Source: an uncultured Pseudomonadota bacterium (lineage in GTDB: Bacteria > Pseudomonadota > Alphaproteobacteria > Rs-D84). Taken from it: 64,000 nucleotides of DNA. Of the stretch, positions 25,767 to 34,187 are shown piece after piece. The stretch lies in NCBI GenBank assembly GCA_902788485.1, contig CADAKI010000002.1, forward strand, positions 89,205 to 153,204, in the 5' to 3' direction. The translations under genes were made by a program, and so were the position numbers. The notes below the pieces were generated by a model, which searched no databases, was not told where the DNA came from, and saw only the letters and a list, made by a program, of their open reading frames with translations. How positions within the stretch are numbered: position 1 is the stretch's first letter; every line of letters begins with the position of its first letter.

Positions 25767-27339
25767 GGACTTTACTCCCAAAACTTTACCAACAAATCTT
25801 GAAGCCGAACAGGCCGTACTGGCGGCGGTGCTGATGAACAATCGTGCATTGGAACGCGTGGCTGATTTTTTAAAGCCGGAACATTTTTCGCATCCCGCCC
25901 ATGCCGAAATTTATAAATTGGCATTGCATCGTTTTGCATCGGGTGTCCCATTTGATATCATCACCGCCAAGGATTATTTACAACAACAGGGCACATTAGA
26001 ATCTGTGGGTGGTGTCGATTATTTAACCCAGTTGTCTTCGGCGGGCGCGACGGTTGTAAATGTCGAACAATATGGTCGCATTGTTTATGAAAATGCGATG
26101 CGTCGTGAATTGATAAATGTTGGTCAATCAATTATGGACAACGCATATGTCGAAGATTTGGACAACCCTGTTTCACGCCAGTTAGAGGTTGCCGAACAAA
26201 AATTATTCGACATGGCGTCTGTCGGTGTTTCTGAACACGAACCGACACCAATTGGCAACGCACTGCAAAGTGCACTGGAAGAGGCACAAATCGCGTACCA
26301 GGCGGACGGAAAACTGTCGGGTTTAACCACGGGATTGACCGAGTTGGACAAATCAATCAGTGGTCTGCACCATTCTGATTTAATTATTATTGCGGGTCGT
26401 CCGGCGATGGGTAAAACGACACTGGCGATGAATATCGCGTTTAATGCCGCAAACGCAATTTTGACCGGACGCGCAAATACTCAATACAAAGGTGTTGTCG
26501 CGTTTTTCTCGCTGGAAATGTCCGCGCCCCAGTTGGCAACCCGTGTTTTGTCATCGCAAACAAAAATTCCGGCAACATCCATGCGCGAGGGTTCACTGAC
26601 CGACGAAGAATTTTTGAAAATGTCCCAATATTCCAAGGCTATTGCACAAACGCCATTGGTGATTGATGATACGGCGGGCATGTCGGTCCCAATGATTCGC
26701 ACGCGTGCGCGTCGCCTGGCGCGGAAATATGGCGGTATCGCATTGATTGTGATTGATTACCTGCAATTAATGATGTCGCCCGGTGGCCGACGCAGTGACA
26801 ATCGTGTCCAAGAATTATCTGAAATAACCCGTGGATTAAAAATGTTGGCCAAAGAATTGGATGTCCCGGTAATTGCATTATCTCAATTATCACGCAGTGT
26901 CGAAATGCGTGACGATAAACGCCCGCAATTGGCGGACTTGCGTGAATCGGGGTCTATTGAACAGGACGCCGATATCGTTATGTTCACATACCGCGAAGAA
27001 TATTATTTGGACAATCGCGACCCATCGCAACGCATTTCAAACACCACATCACAAAACAGTGTCGAAACATGGCAAAAACGTCTTGAACGTGCCCGTGGCA
27101 AGGCCGATGTGATTATCGGCAAAAATCGTCATGGTCGCCCGGAAACGGTGCATATGGCTTTCCTGGGTGATTATTGCCTGTTTGACAATTTGGATGAAAT
27201 GGCGGCGCGTAACGCTGCACCGTTGCCGGGGGATTTTGCCGGTGCCACAACGTCATCAGCACAAACGCCATCGCCGGATATGGTGCCCGACGGCATGGGG
27301 ATTGATGTATCGGCGATTCCGGATGATATGCCATTATAA
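25765..27339 (+). CDS. dnaB: Replicative DNA helicase DnaB
   Basis: 524 residues. The N-terminal domain begins LPTNLEAEQAVLAAVLMNNRALE, the linker follows, and the RecA-type motor has Walker A GRPAMGKTTLAMNIA (about 211-225), FFSLEMSAPQLATRVLSS, Walker B ALIVIDYLQLMM and SQLSRSVEMRDDKRPQLADLRESGSIEQDAD (family signatures, partly quoted). It unwinds DNA at the replication fork. Unlike a phage helicase it looks like the full host enzyme. It splits the two terminase halves and is transcribed against them. Only one in-frame ATG fits, and it overlaps the terminase start by two bases. Confidence 0.96.
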   Translation: MDFTPKTLPTNLEAEQAVLAAVLMNNRALERVADFLKPEHFSHPAHAEIYKLALHRFASGVPFDIITAKDYLQQQGTLESVGGVDYLTQLSSAGATVVNVEQYGRIVYENAMRRELINVGQSIMDNAYVEDLDNPVSRQLEVAEQKLFDMASVGVSEHEPTPIGNALQSALEEAQIAYQADGKLSGLTTGLTELDKSISGLHHSDLIIIAGRPAMGKTTLAMNIAFNAANAILTGRANTQYKGVVAFFSLEMSAPQLATRVLSSQTKIPATSMREGSLTDEEFLKMSQYSKAIAQTPLVIDDTAGMSVPMIRTRARRLARKYGGIALIVIDYLQLMMSPGGRRSDNRVQELSEITRGLKMLAKELDVPVIALSQLSRSVEMRDDKRPQLADLRESGSIEQDADIVMFTYREEYYLDNRDPSQRISNTTSQNSVETWQKRLERARGKADVIIGKNRHGRPETVHMAFLGDYCLFDNLDEMAARNAAPLPGDFAGATTSSAQTPSPDMVPDGMGIDVSAIPDDMPL

Positions 27340-27344
27340 TTTTT

Positions 27345-27397
27345 TTGACAAAAAAATTACTTGCGAAATATTTCAAAATTGACTAAACTTTTGTCAA
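27345..27397 (+). promoter_or_regulatory. Promoter/operator region of the double-HTH regulator
   Basis: TTGACA at 27345-27350, followed after 17 bases by a weak ATATTT. An inverted repeat TTGAC-N9-GTCAA lies at 27379-27397, about 25 bases before the ATG. The TTGAC/GTCAA arms could be an autoregulatory site for the HTH protein. Confidence 0.45.
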
Positions 27398-27419
27398 GTG
27401 TTCCCAAGGAGTTTTAAAT

Positions 27420-28427
27420 ATGGCACAAGAAGAAATCATTTTTCCAAACAATATTCGTACAATTCGGTTAAACAACGGTATGAAAATGACCGAACTGGCG
27501 CGCAAAACGGGGTTGAGTTTATCCGCTGTATCTAAAATTGAAAAGGGTGTTCGTCGTTTGAACCAAAAACAACTTTTGAACATCTGCAATATTTTGGGAT
27601 GCAAATTATCTGACATTTTTATCAAAGAATCTGATGCGGTTGCCGACAAATGGCAAACGGAAATCAAACGTCGCCTTTCCGATAATGAACATGGCGGATT
27701 GAAAGTGTTTGGTTCGGGTCTGCGCAAAATTCGTCAATTACAGGGCAAAACCATTGCCCAGGCGGCCAAAGACGCCGGTATGACATTGTCGGTTTATCAT
27801 AAAATCGAAATCGGTCAACGCGAAATATATAAAAACGAGGTTGAGCCCCTGGCAAAATCATTTGCAATGTCGGCGGATTCAATGTTTGATAAAATCGCAA
27901 ATTTATACAAATCTGGCGAATTGACCAAACAAATAAACAAGGTCAAAGAACGCGTGAAATCTGTATTGGTCCCTGATAATCCGGCATCCGGCATTGATAT
28001 GCATGACGGGTTGTATGGTGCCAAATTGTACGACAGTGCGCGTCGCAAATTGGTTCCTGTATTTGGTTCACCAAACGGCAAAACAATTTCGTTCAAGAAA
28101 AATGACAAAATCATGATTGTTGCCCCCGCATCACTCGAGGGTCGCAAATCGATTTATGCGGTTATTCCAAATTCTAAACGCAGTGGCGGATTTATTCCTG
28201 AAAAATCATATGTGTTTATCGATGCAATGCAAACGGCGGAAAATGGTGATTTGGCATTGTGTATGGATGTTGATTTTGCAAATTTATCACCGGATGATAC
28301 GGTTGATGCGAACATTGCGGTCGTTCATACTGATTCCAAGGGTAAAAAGTATGGCGCATTGGTTGATCCTGCGGAAAAGTTTTATGCAAAAACTATGCAT
28401 CGGGTTGTTTTGATTTTGACCGAATAA
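27420..28427 (+). CDS. Double-HTH (XRE) repressor-like regulator
   Basis: 335 residues, AAGGAG upstream. Two XRE helix-turn-helix domains: residues about 8-65 (MKMTELARKTGLSLSAVSKIEKG) and 98-150 (KTIAQAAKDAGMTLSVYHKIEIG). The C-terminal half (about 205-335) resembles the S24/LexA-type fold of phage repressors: NDKIMIVAPASLEGRKSIYAVIPNS, PEKSYVFIDAMQTAENGDLALCMD. I see no clear Ser-Lys catalytic pair, so self-cleavage is doubtful. It lies between the two terminase halves, beside an unknown gene. It is my best candidate for the regulator of the dispersed virion genes, by position only. Confidence 0.82.
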   Translation: MAQEEIIFPNNIRTIRLNNGMKMTELARKTGLSLSAVSKIEKGVRRLNQKQLLNICNILGCKLSDIFIKESDAVADKWQTEIKRRLSDNEHGGLKVFGSGLRKIRQLQGKTIAQAAKDAGMTLSVYHKIEIGQREIYKNEVEPLAKSFAMSADSMFDKIANLYKSGELTKQINKVKERVKSVLVPDNPASGIDMHDGLYGAKLYDSARRKLVPVFGSPNGKTISFKKNDKIMIVAPASLEGRKSIYAVIPNSKRSGGFIPEKSYVFIDAMQTAENGDLALCMDVDFANLSPDDTVDANIAVVHTDSKGKKYGALVDPAEKFYAKTMHRVVLILTE

Positions 28428-28451
28428 CCCCCATTTGGATGGAGAGAGAAT

Positions 28452-29111
28452 ATGAAACAAAAATCAAATATCATTGCACAAAAATTGGTCAACCTGTATC
28501 GCCAGGAACACGTTATTTTGGGCGGATGGACGGCATTGAATCCAATATTTTTGGATGAAGGTACCGATGAAGTTTTGAACGCAATGGCGGATTTGCCAAC
28601 GGGAAAAATGTTGGCGGCCCACATTATGAATTTGCGCAGTGGCAAAACCCCAATGGACTCAATTGACCGGAATTTGTTGCCATATGGTGGTTTGATGGAT
28701 GAATCTGCAATTACAAAACCCATAAATGATGAACAATGGACCGTATTGAGTGATGCATTGAATAAATTCACGCCAACCCAACAAGGCCTGCAAGAATTAC
28801 AAAAATTGGATGTTGTAAAACGTTTTGGCGACCAATGGTTAAACGGGATAAAAACCATTTTGTCAGGAAATACCGAATTGTCTGAAAAATGGCGTGTCGT
28901 GATGCAAACTTGGCGCGCATATCATTTGTGGGATATGGCAACACAAATTGTATCACAACCATTGACCGAACACACCCGTGCCCAGATTCAGGCCGATATG
29001 CCGGAATACGAAACATTTTTGCCAATGTTCGGTGATGCTGGCAAAAATTTACTGGAAAAATTGCGCACATTTATGAAGGACTCAAAACACACGGCGCAAA
29101 ATCCAGATTAA
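28452..29111 (+). CDS. Unknown helical protein downstream of the double-HTH regulator
   Basis: 219 residues, GGAGAGAGA ribosome site 24 bases after the regulator stop, so cotranscribed. It is soluble and alpha-helical: NIIAQKLVNLYRQEHVILGGW, ILSGNTELSEKWRVVMQTWRAYHLWD, DMPEYETFLPMFGDAGKNLLEKLRTFM. No family recognised. Its end overlaps the terminase ATPase end by four bases (convergent). The pairing with a repressor-like gene and virion genes suggests a role in the same system. Confidence 0.75.
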   Translation: MKQKSNIIAQKLVNLYRQEHVILGGWTALNPIFLDEGTDEVLNAMADLPTGKMLAAHIMNLRSGKTPMDSIDRNLLPYGGLMDESAITKPINDEQWTVLSDALNKFTPTQQGLQELQKLDVVKRFGDQWLNGIKTILSGNTELSEKWRVVMQTWRAYHLWDMATQIVSQPLTEHTRAQIQADMPEYETFLPMFGDAGKNLLEKLRTFMKDSKHTAQNPD

Positions 29112-29713
29112 TCGTCGTCATTTGTTCTGTATATCGTATCCATTGTATGTGGCGTTCCGATATAAATCATTGTGCCATTTGGCGACAAAATAAAATCCAA
29201 TTCACGCAACCTTTCGCGTAATGCGACACGTTTTTGTGGTGTATTTGCGGTATTTGGAACCTCAACATCATCACATATAATTAAATCTGCACGCATACCG
29301 GTAATATTTCCATGGATACCTTGGCATACAACCGATGGTTCGCGAATTCCAACCGGACGATTGATTGTGATTTTATCAGACGCCCACTCTTTTTTATTTT
29401 TTGGAATTAAATCGCCGCACCATGGATGATTTTCTAATATATTTTTAATATGCGCAACCATGCGCGCGGCCAACACTGTATGCGCAGACAAAACCAAAAT
29501 GCGGGTTTCGGGACGCATGTATAAAACGCACGCGGCAAAAATTCCAACCACGGTTGATTTTCCCGAATGACGAAATGCCATCAATAAACCTTTGTGGTCT
29601 GGATTTTGCCACACATCATACAGAAATTTCAGCATATCTTGATGATGTCGCGGGGTTGTATATCCCAACACATGATTCCACGCATCAGCGAATTGATATA
29701 CCTGCGTAATCAT
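29108..29713 (-). CDS. Terminase large subunit, ATPase half (split gene)
   Basis: 201 residues. It carries the packaging ATPase motifs and nothing more: Walker A AFRHSGKST (46-54), Walker B LIICDDVE (144-151) and the coupling motif MIYIGTPHTMDTIY (182-195), ending six residues later. The nuclease half is the separate gene 24918-25766. The two protein halves together (483 residues) would make one slightly short T7-type TerL with almost nothing missing at the join. It would drive DNA into the capsid through the portal. The ATG is 5 bases after the stop of the preceding gene. Confidence 0.9.
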   Translation of the reverse strand: MITQVYQFADAWNHVLGYTTPRHHQDMLKFLYDVWQNPDHKGLLMAFRHSGKSTVVGIFAACVLYMRPETRILVLSAHTVLAARMVAHIKNILENHPWCGDLIPKNKKEWASDKITINRPVGIREPSVVCQGIHGNITGMRADLIICDDVEVPNTANTPQKRVALRERLRELDFILSPNGTMIYIGTPHTMDTIYRTNDDD

Positions 29714-29718
29714 TTTAT

Positions 29719-30069
29719 TTATCCAACGATGTTTTCAAATCGCGCCAGCCAATTTTTCAACAGATTTGTTTTCTTTGTCGTTTTTGTATTTTTTAATTTT
29801 TCCAAATTTGCCAATTTTTTATCCGTGTATGGTTGTGACGCCTCGTCGCGTAATCGTGCCAGGACGCTGCCTGCGCTGGTGCTGGATGCGTTAACACCCG
29901 CGGCGCCGTATTTTGCGCGTTGCGTCGCCAATGATTTTTTTACCAGGTTTGTTTTTGCCTTTTCATCTTGGGCCATTTGTTGCAAAATATTTAACCTGGC
30001 ATTATTGTCTGATTTTTTTGATTTTTGATAATCTAATATTTGCGTCACATCTGAAACTAATTGTCCCAT
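29719..30069 (-). CDS. Internal virion protein, T7 gp14-like
   Basis: 116 residues, TAGGAGG upstream. It is helical and Gln/Lys-rich, with ARLNILQQMAQDEKAKTNLVKKSLATQRAKYGAAGVN (partly quoted), a Ser/Ala-rich turn SSTSAGSVLARLRDEA and a basic end. The AQRAxxGAxGVxxxxGSxxxxL pattern is typical of small internal virion or ejection proteins of podoviruses. Position between tail tubular protein B and terminase fits. The larger T7 gp15/gp16-type ejection proteins are not visible. Confidence 0.72.
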   Translation of the reverse strand: MGQLVSDVTQILDYQKSKKSDNNARLNILQQMAQDEKAKTNLVKKSLATQRAKYGAAGVNASSTSAGSVLARLRDEASQPYTDKKLANLEKLKNTKTTKKTNLLKNWLARFENIVG

Positions 30070-30090
30070 TTTATTCCTCCTATTGTTATT

Positions 30091-31803
30091 TTAAATTTCA
30101 TATTGTCCATATACCGTGACAGATAACACCGTAATCGGTCCAGATTCCGCGCCATATATAACCCATGGCGCAACAGATGGGTCGATTTGTGAACCCAAAA
30201 AATTCATTGAAACATCACCAGAAAATCCCGGATGCCCCGGCGAATAAGTTTCATTTGGCAATTCAACACGCATGTCGTTTATAAATGCGCCACGTGTTTG
30301 CCATAACCGTAAATTTATTTTACGTAATCTTAAATGGTTTGGTCTGTGGCCTGAAAAATTCATTGGAACGCCTGCAATCATACATGGAATTTCATGCGTG
30401 CCTGAATCATTATGTGCGGTATCGGAAAAACGTGCCAATTTGTATGTTCCCATATACTCTAATACAACAAATGTTTCGCCACCGCTTTCTGCGACCGATA
30501 CAAATTTTGCGTACGCAGTGTATCGCGCCCATGCAGAAATTCCCAAACCAACATCGTATGTTAATACCGACATATCACCATCAGAATTCACAACAAATAA
30601 ATGTTTGGACGATTTGTTATAACAAATATCAATCGGGTTATTGATTAAATGTTTTGCAAATGCACATAAATCATCCGCATTGTATTTTTCACCCAATGTA
30701 TCCAGTGATAATTTTCTGATATCTTTCAAATTACTGGATATAAAAACCGTTTCATTTTCAATTTTTTGTGGAATTAAACAACGCGATGCGACACTGCCAA
30801 CGGAAGTGTGTTGTTTTATGTTTATATCTGACGGGGTCAACGGTTGGTTTGATATGGCCCACTCGCCGGTTGATGTCAGTATTTGCAATTTATCACTGCT
30901 GATTAAATAACAAATCTGTTGTCGTTCTTTGGATAACAATGTGGTAATAATCGCCTCGTCATCTAAACCGGTCCCGACATCAAAGTTATAATGTTGTCCG
31001 ACATGCGACATCCAAATTCCACCCGGCACAGAATGTGTTCCACCAAAAACCAACCTGTCTTGATGAAACGTGATTGCACACGGCCAACCATGCCGATAAT
31101 CAAATGCGCTTTCCAACCAATCTGTGATTGGGTCTGCGGGTAAAGTATATTCTATTGGGCTGGTGGCATATACAACGGTCGGGCTGACATATTCTGTGAT
31201 TTGCCATAATTGGTTATTGAAACAAACAAATGTTTCAACATTTGTCGATGTCCAATAATTTTCAGATGCCGTAAATGTGGCAGATTTAACCCCATATGGC
31301 CCGGCCGTCACGGTTAACGCCACACCACGCATATCATCGTATTTTATCAATGGGACCTTGGAATATAATCCTGACGCATCATAAAAATTGAATTTACACA
31401 AAGAAAAACCATCGCTGTCTTTGGTTAAAACATACGGTGGTACATCCGGGTGCGTAAATATCACAGAATTCCCGCGACCGGCAAATTGTATATTTGGTAA
31501 TGCCGATTCCAACCATGGTGATACGATTGTATCAACGACGGTATCATTGGAAAAAATTGTAATTTTGCGATTTGTAAAAACCAAAATATAATTTTCTTGT
31601 TCGGACATATCGCATGAAAATATGCGTGCATTTCCATCCAATGTTGCGATATCGACGATACCAAATCTGCGTGTGACACCGCCACCTGACAACACATCCA
31701 TGTTTTCCAATCGTGACAGTCCCGAAATATTTTTTGTTAAATAAAATTCTGGTGCGATTTCACCGTTTGCAAAAGAATTTTGCGAATGTATAAACTCTGT
31801 CAT
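30091..31803 (-). CDS. Tail tubular protein B-like (nozzle) protein
   Basis: 570 residues, AAGGAG upstream. The N-terminus SQNSFANGEIAPEFYLTKNISGLSRLENMDVLSGGGVTRRFG (partly quoted) carries the 'F..GE.SP...R.D...Y..G......G...R.G' signature of T7 gp12-type nozzle proteins. The middle has beta-propeller-like strands (QDRLVFGGTHSVPGGIWMS, LDDEAIITTLLSKERQQI). T7 gp12 has 794 residues, so this is a reduced form. It should form the tail tip tube with the protein from 31824. Confidence 0.9.
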   Translation of the reverse strand: MTEFIHSQNSFANGEIAPEFYLTKNISGLSRLENMDVLSGGGVTRRFGIVDIATLDGNARIFSCDMSEQENYILVFTNRKITIFSNDTVVDTIVSPWLESALPNIQFAGRGNSVIFTHPDVPPYVLTKDSDGFSLCKFNFYDASGLYSKVPLIKYDDMRGVALTVTAGPYGVKSATFTASENYWTSTNVETFVCFNNQLWQITEYVSPTVVYATSPIEYTLPADPITDWLESAFDYRHGWPCAITFHQDRLVFGGTHSVPGGIWMSHVGQHYNFDVGTGLDDEAIITTLLSKERQQICYLISSDKLQILTSTGEWAISNQPLTPSDINIKQHTSVGSVASRCLIPQKIENETVFISSNLKDIRKLSLDTLGEKYNADDLCAFAKHLINNPIDICYNKSSKHLFVVNSDGDMSVLTYDVGLGISAWARYTAYAKFVSVAESGGETFVVLEYMGTYKLARFSDTAHNDSGTHEIPCMIAGVPMNFSGHRPNHLRLRKINLRLWQTRGAFINDMRVELPNETYSPGHPGFSGDVSMNFLGSQIDPSVAPWVIYGAESGPITVLSVTVYGQYEI

Positions 31804-31823
31804 AATACGAATCTCCTTGTGCC

Positions 31824-32342
31824 TTAGAATCGGACGTTTATCAACGAAAAATCACGTACGCCCGCATCAGAATCGGTTGTTGAATCTATAAATTTGGCGG
31901 TTTGTAATTCTGATTCATATAAACTGACCAATGTTCTGAACATTTGTTGGTTTCCGGTCAAAGGCATGCAAAATTCCATTGCCAATCTGGTTGCCGCCAA
32001 TGATATAAAATAACTTGGAAAATCTTCTACATCAACATTTACGACGGCCAATAATTTAACATTGTCTGAATGTGAAAATATTTTTTTCCCGCAAACATGT
32101 CCATTGCATTTCAAAATTCTTAAAACATTTTCTGGAATAATTAAATTACCATCTGTGTCGCGTTCAATCAAAACCGCGTCTGTTGCGAAACGCCACGGAT
32201 GGGATGACAACAAAGAATTTAATGTGACATCGCACAGTGTTCTTGCTAATTGTGCGGCGGCGGTATCCGATGTCAATGATACCAACGGCTGTTCACCCAA
32301 TTTTAATAACGCCATGGAACATAAATCTTGTTTGGTTAGCAT
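31824..32342 (-). CDS. Tail tubular protein A-like (adaptor) protein
   Basis: 172 residues, AAGGAG upstream. LTKQDLCSMALLKLGEQPLVSLTSDTAAAQLARTLCDVTLNSLLSSHPWRFA is the conserved start of T7 gp11-type adaptors (partly quoted). The helical end YFISLAATRLAMEFCMPLTGNQQMFRTLVSLYESEL completes it. It joins portal to nozzle. Order relative to the tail tubular protein B gene is as in podoviruses. Confidence 0.9.
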   Translation of the reverse strand: MLTKQDLCSMALLKLGEQPLVSLTSDTAAAQLARTLCDVTLNSLLSSHPWRFATDAVLIERDTDGNLIIPENVLRILKCNGHVCGKKIFSHSDNVKLLAVVNVDVEDFPSYFISLAATRLAMEFCMPLTGNQQMFRTLVSLYESELQTAKFIDSTTDSDAGVRDFSLINVRF

Positions 32343-32361
32343 AATGTCTCCTTTATATTTA

Positions 32362-32397
32362 TAAAAAAATCGGGGTGGGATAAAGTTTTTCCCACCC
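32362..32397 (-). terminator. Intrinsic terminator inside the virion operon
   Basis: Minus-strand 8-bp perfect stem GGGTGGGA/TCCCACCC, then CG and seven or more T. It lies between the decoration gene and the tail tubular A gene. Read-through is needed for the tail genes unless they have their own promoter. Confidence 0.85.
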
Positions 32398-32426
32398 GGT
32401 ATTATTTTTTATGAATCAAAAAATGA

Positions 32427-32657
32427 TTAATCTAATGCCGCAACCGACACAACATTATCTGCGACACTGATTGCGCGCATGGCGGTTTTATCCGACGCAT
32501 TAATCAATATAATGTCCCCAGAATTCATCAATGTCACAACATTGTTAAAATAACCACTTGTTGCAATCGTTGCCAATGTTTCATTTGCTGCATAATGCCA
32601 CAAAGTAAAACCGTTTGCATATGCAATTACAGATAATTTTTTATTTTGAAACGCCAT
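32427..32657 (-). CDS. Phage head decoration-like protein
   Basis: 76 residues, AAAGGAAAA upstream. NGFTLWHYAANETLATIATSGYFNNVVTLMNSGDIILI follows the 'G..LW.Y...D....V...GYF.......L..GD.I.V' pattern of small proteins encoded after podovirus and other phage capsid genes, thought to decorate the head (partly quoted). The position just after the capsid gene supports it. Confidence 0.75.
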   Translation of the reverse strand: MAFQNKKLSVIAYANGFTLWHYAANETLATIATSGYFNNVVTLMNSGDIILINASDKTAMRAISVADNVVSVAALD

Positions 32658-32699
32658 CTGTTTTTCCTTTTGGTTTATTGGTTGTTTGATATAGACGCG

Positions 32700-33524
32700 T
32701 TATGCGTTATCTTTGCATTTGATACGAACGATACCGTCCTGATCAATCAATACGGCACCTTGGGACATGCTGTTGCTGATAAAGTGCGCCGCACGTTCGC
32801 CATGCCATGTAATATCGGTTTTAACTTCTTGACCGCATGCATGACCAACCGATGACGCGTGATAAATAAAGCAACTGCGATTGGTTGAACTGGCCAATGG
32901 CAAATCGTTGTGCAAAACCCATGTAATGCCCAACCATTTTCTGGCCTCGAACCCATTGATAAACGGATTAGAATCGCCGACATATTCTGCCGAAACAAAT
33001 TCATTGATGCCCAACAATTCGTTCCATTGATGCACACCGACCACGGCGAATCTGCGACCGTCATCTGGTACATCTTTTTCATTGATTTTTTCAACGGCTT
33101 CTAAAATTAAATCTTTGGTTAAACCGGTTGTAAAATCGCCAACATACGCAGATGCATTATCCATCGCAGATATAATCAATTCATCTGTTTTGCGACCCAA
33201 TGCATACGCACCGGCGGACGCGACAACACGACGTTCATCAACATTGGTTTTCAATTCATCCAATGCATCAACCCAATCACCGGCGTAATAATCTTGCAAT
33301 ACGCATTCCACAGGTTGATGATTTAAATTCATAACCGGCACAATACCATGTCTTGATTTTGTGCTGGCGGTACCACGACCGATGCTTTGAAATGTTGTAG
33401 ATTGTCCCACGACGCCTGATTTGCTGCGCACAGTGGAACGCAATTTTGTGCCCATTTGTTGATATGCCAAATGAACATCTGCTTCAAATTGTTTCACGAA
33501 AACTTGATCTATGGAAACAGACAT
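32700..33524 (-). CDS. Major capsid protein
   Basis: 274 residues from ATG 33524, which has AAGGA. The frame runs upstream to 33563 without a ribosome site. The N-terminus reads SIDQVFVKQFEADVHLAYQQMG, followed by VGQSTTFQSIGRGTAS, VECVLQDYYAGDWVDALDELKTNVDERRVVASAGAYALGRKTDELI (partly quoted) and DDGRRFAVVGVHQWNELL. This is the HK97-fold capsid type found in T7-like and related podoviruses. Shorter than T7 gp10A (345 aa). Confidence 0.9.
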   Translation of the reverse strand: MSVSIDQVFVKQFEADVHLAYQQMGTKLRSTVRSKSGVVGQSTTFQSIGRGTASTKSRHGIVPVMNLNHQPVECVLQDYYAGDWVDALDELKTNVDERRVVASAGAYALGRKTDELIISAMDNASAYVGDFTTGLTKDLILEAVEKINEKDVPDDGRRFAVVGVHQWNELLGINEFVSAEYVGDSNPFINGFEARKWLGITWVLHNDLPLASSTNRSCFIYHASSVGHACGQEVKTDITWHGERAAHFISNSMSQGAVLIDQDGIVRIKCKDNA

Positions 33525-33545
33525 AATTTTTCCTTTTGTTGTTAA

Positions 33546-33573
33546 AATAAAAACAAAGTGCAACGAATTGCAC
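33546..33573 (-). terminator. Hairpin in the capsid gene leader
   Basis: Minus-strand GTGCAA-TTCG-TTGCAC with a stable UUCG loop, followed by TTTGTTTTTATTTT, about 20 bases before the capsid ATG. It can act as a terminator or attenuator. A second possible hairpin (AACCAGA/TCTGGTT) lies at about 33672-33694 in the same leader. Confidence 0.65.
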
Positions 33574-33706
33574 CGACCTTTGATTTGATTTTGTTTTTTT
33601 GATTATGCAAATAAATTTGCGTCATATTACAAAACGCGGGGTCTGGATTCAGATTTTCCTGCAACAGTTTTAACCAGACAAAATATATCTGGTTAAGATT
33701 GTGGCA

Positions 33707-33735
33707 AATAAAAACCCGCAATTTCTTGCGGGTTT
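33707..33735 (-). terminator. Terminator of the histone-like gene
   Basis: Minus-strand 10-bp perfect stem AAACCCGCAA/TTGCGGGTTT followed by T-rich sequence. It lies 20 bases beyond the stop at 33756. Confidence 0.85.
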
Positions 33736-33755
33736 GAAACACTATTCAGAAAATA

Positions 33756-34073
33756 TTATTTTCTTTTAGCAGCTGGTTTTTTTGCGGCAACTTTTTTCGC
33801 AGGTGCTTTTTTAGCAACTGTTTTTTTTGCAGCAACTTTTTTCACTGCTGGTTTTTTCGCAGCGACTTTTTTCGCAGGTGCTTTTTTAGCAACTGGTTTT
33901 TTTGCAGCAACTTTTTTAGCAACTGGCTTTTTCGCAGCAACTTTTTTCACTGCTGGTTTTTTCGCAGCGACTTTTTTCGCAGCTGGTTTTGCAGCAACTT
34001 TTTTCACTGCAACTTTTTTTGCAGCAGGTTTCGCTGCTGGTTTTTTTGCGGCTGCTCTTTTCAAACAGAACAT
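33756..34073 (-). CDS. Histone H1-like Lys/Ala-rich DNA-binding protein
   Basis: 105 residues made almost wholly of AAKKPAAKK/VAAKK-type repeats, with an MFCLKR start and a GGAGAGA ribosome site. Such proteins coat DNA through charge, as do Hc1/HctB-like and AlgP-like proteins. It stands inside the virion operon between scaffold and capsid genes, with its own probable promoter (TTTACT-N17-TAAAAT) and its own terminator. It could condense host DNA for packaging, or be a host gene caught in the cluster. The internal repeat makes its length unstable. Confidence 0.8.
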   Translation of the reverse strand: MFCLKRAAAKKPAAKPAAKKVAVKKVAAKPAAKKVAAKKPAVKKVAAKKPVAKKVAAKKPVAKKAPAKKVAAKKPAVKKVAAKKTVAKKAPAKKVAAKKPAAKRK

Positions 34074-34187
34074 TCTTCTCTCCTTATTAGATGTTTTGGA
34101 TAGAACAAATTTTTTTTGTTCTTACTTACATTTTATATGAAAAGAAAAAAATAGTAAAGCAGAAATTGAATTTTTATTTCATTTTTT

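Noticed and set aside
33756-34073. Artefactual low-complexity ORF
   Set aside because: Rejected as artefact: it has a good ribosome site, promoter, terminator and a consistent repeated frame, so it is listed as a gene.
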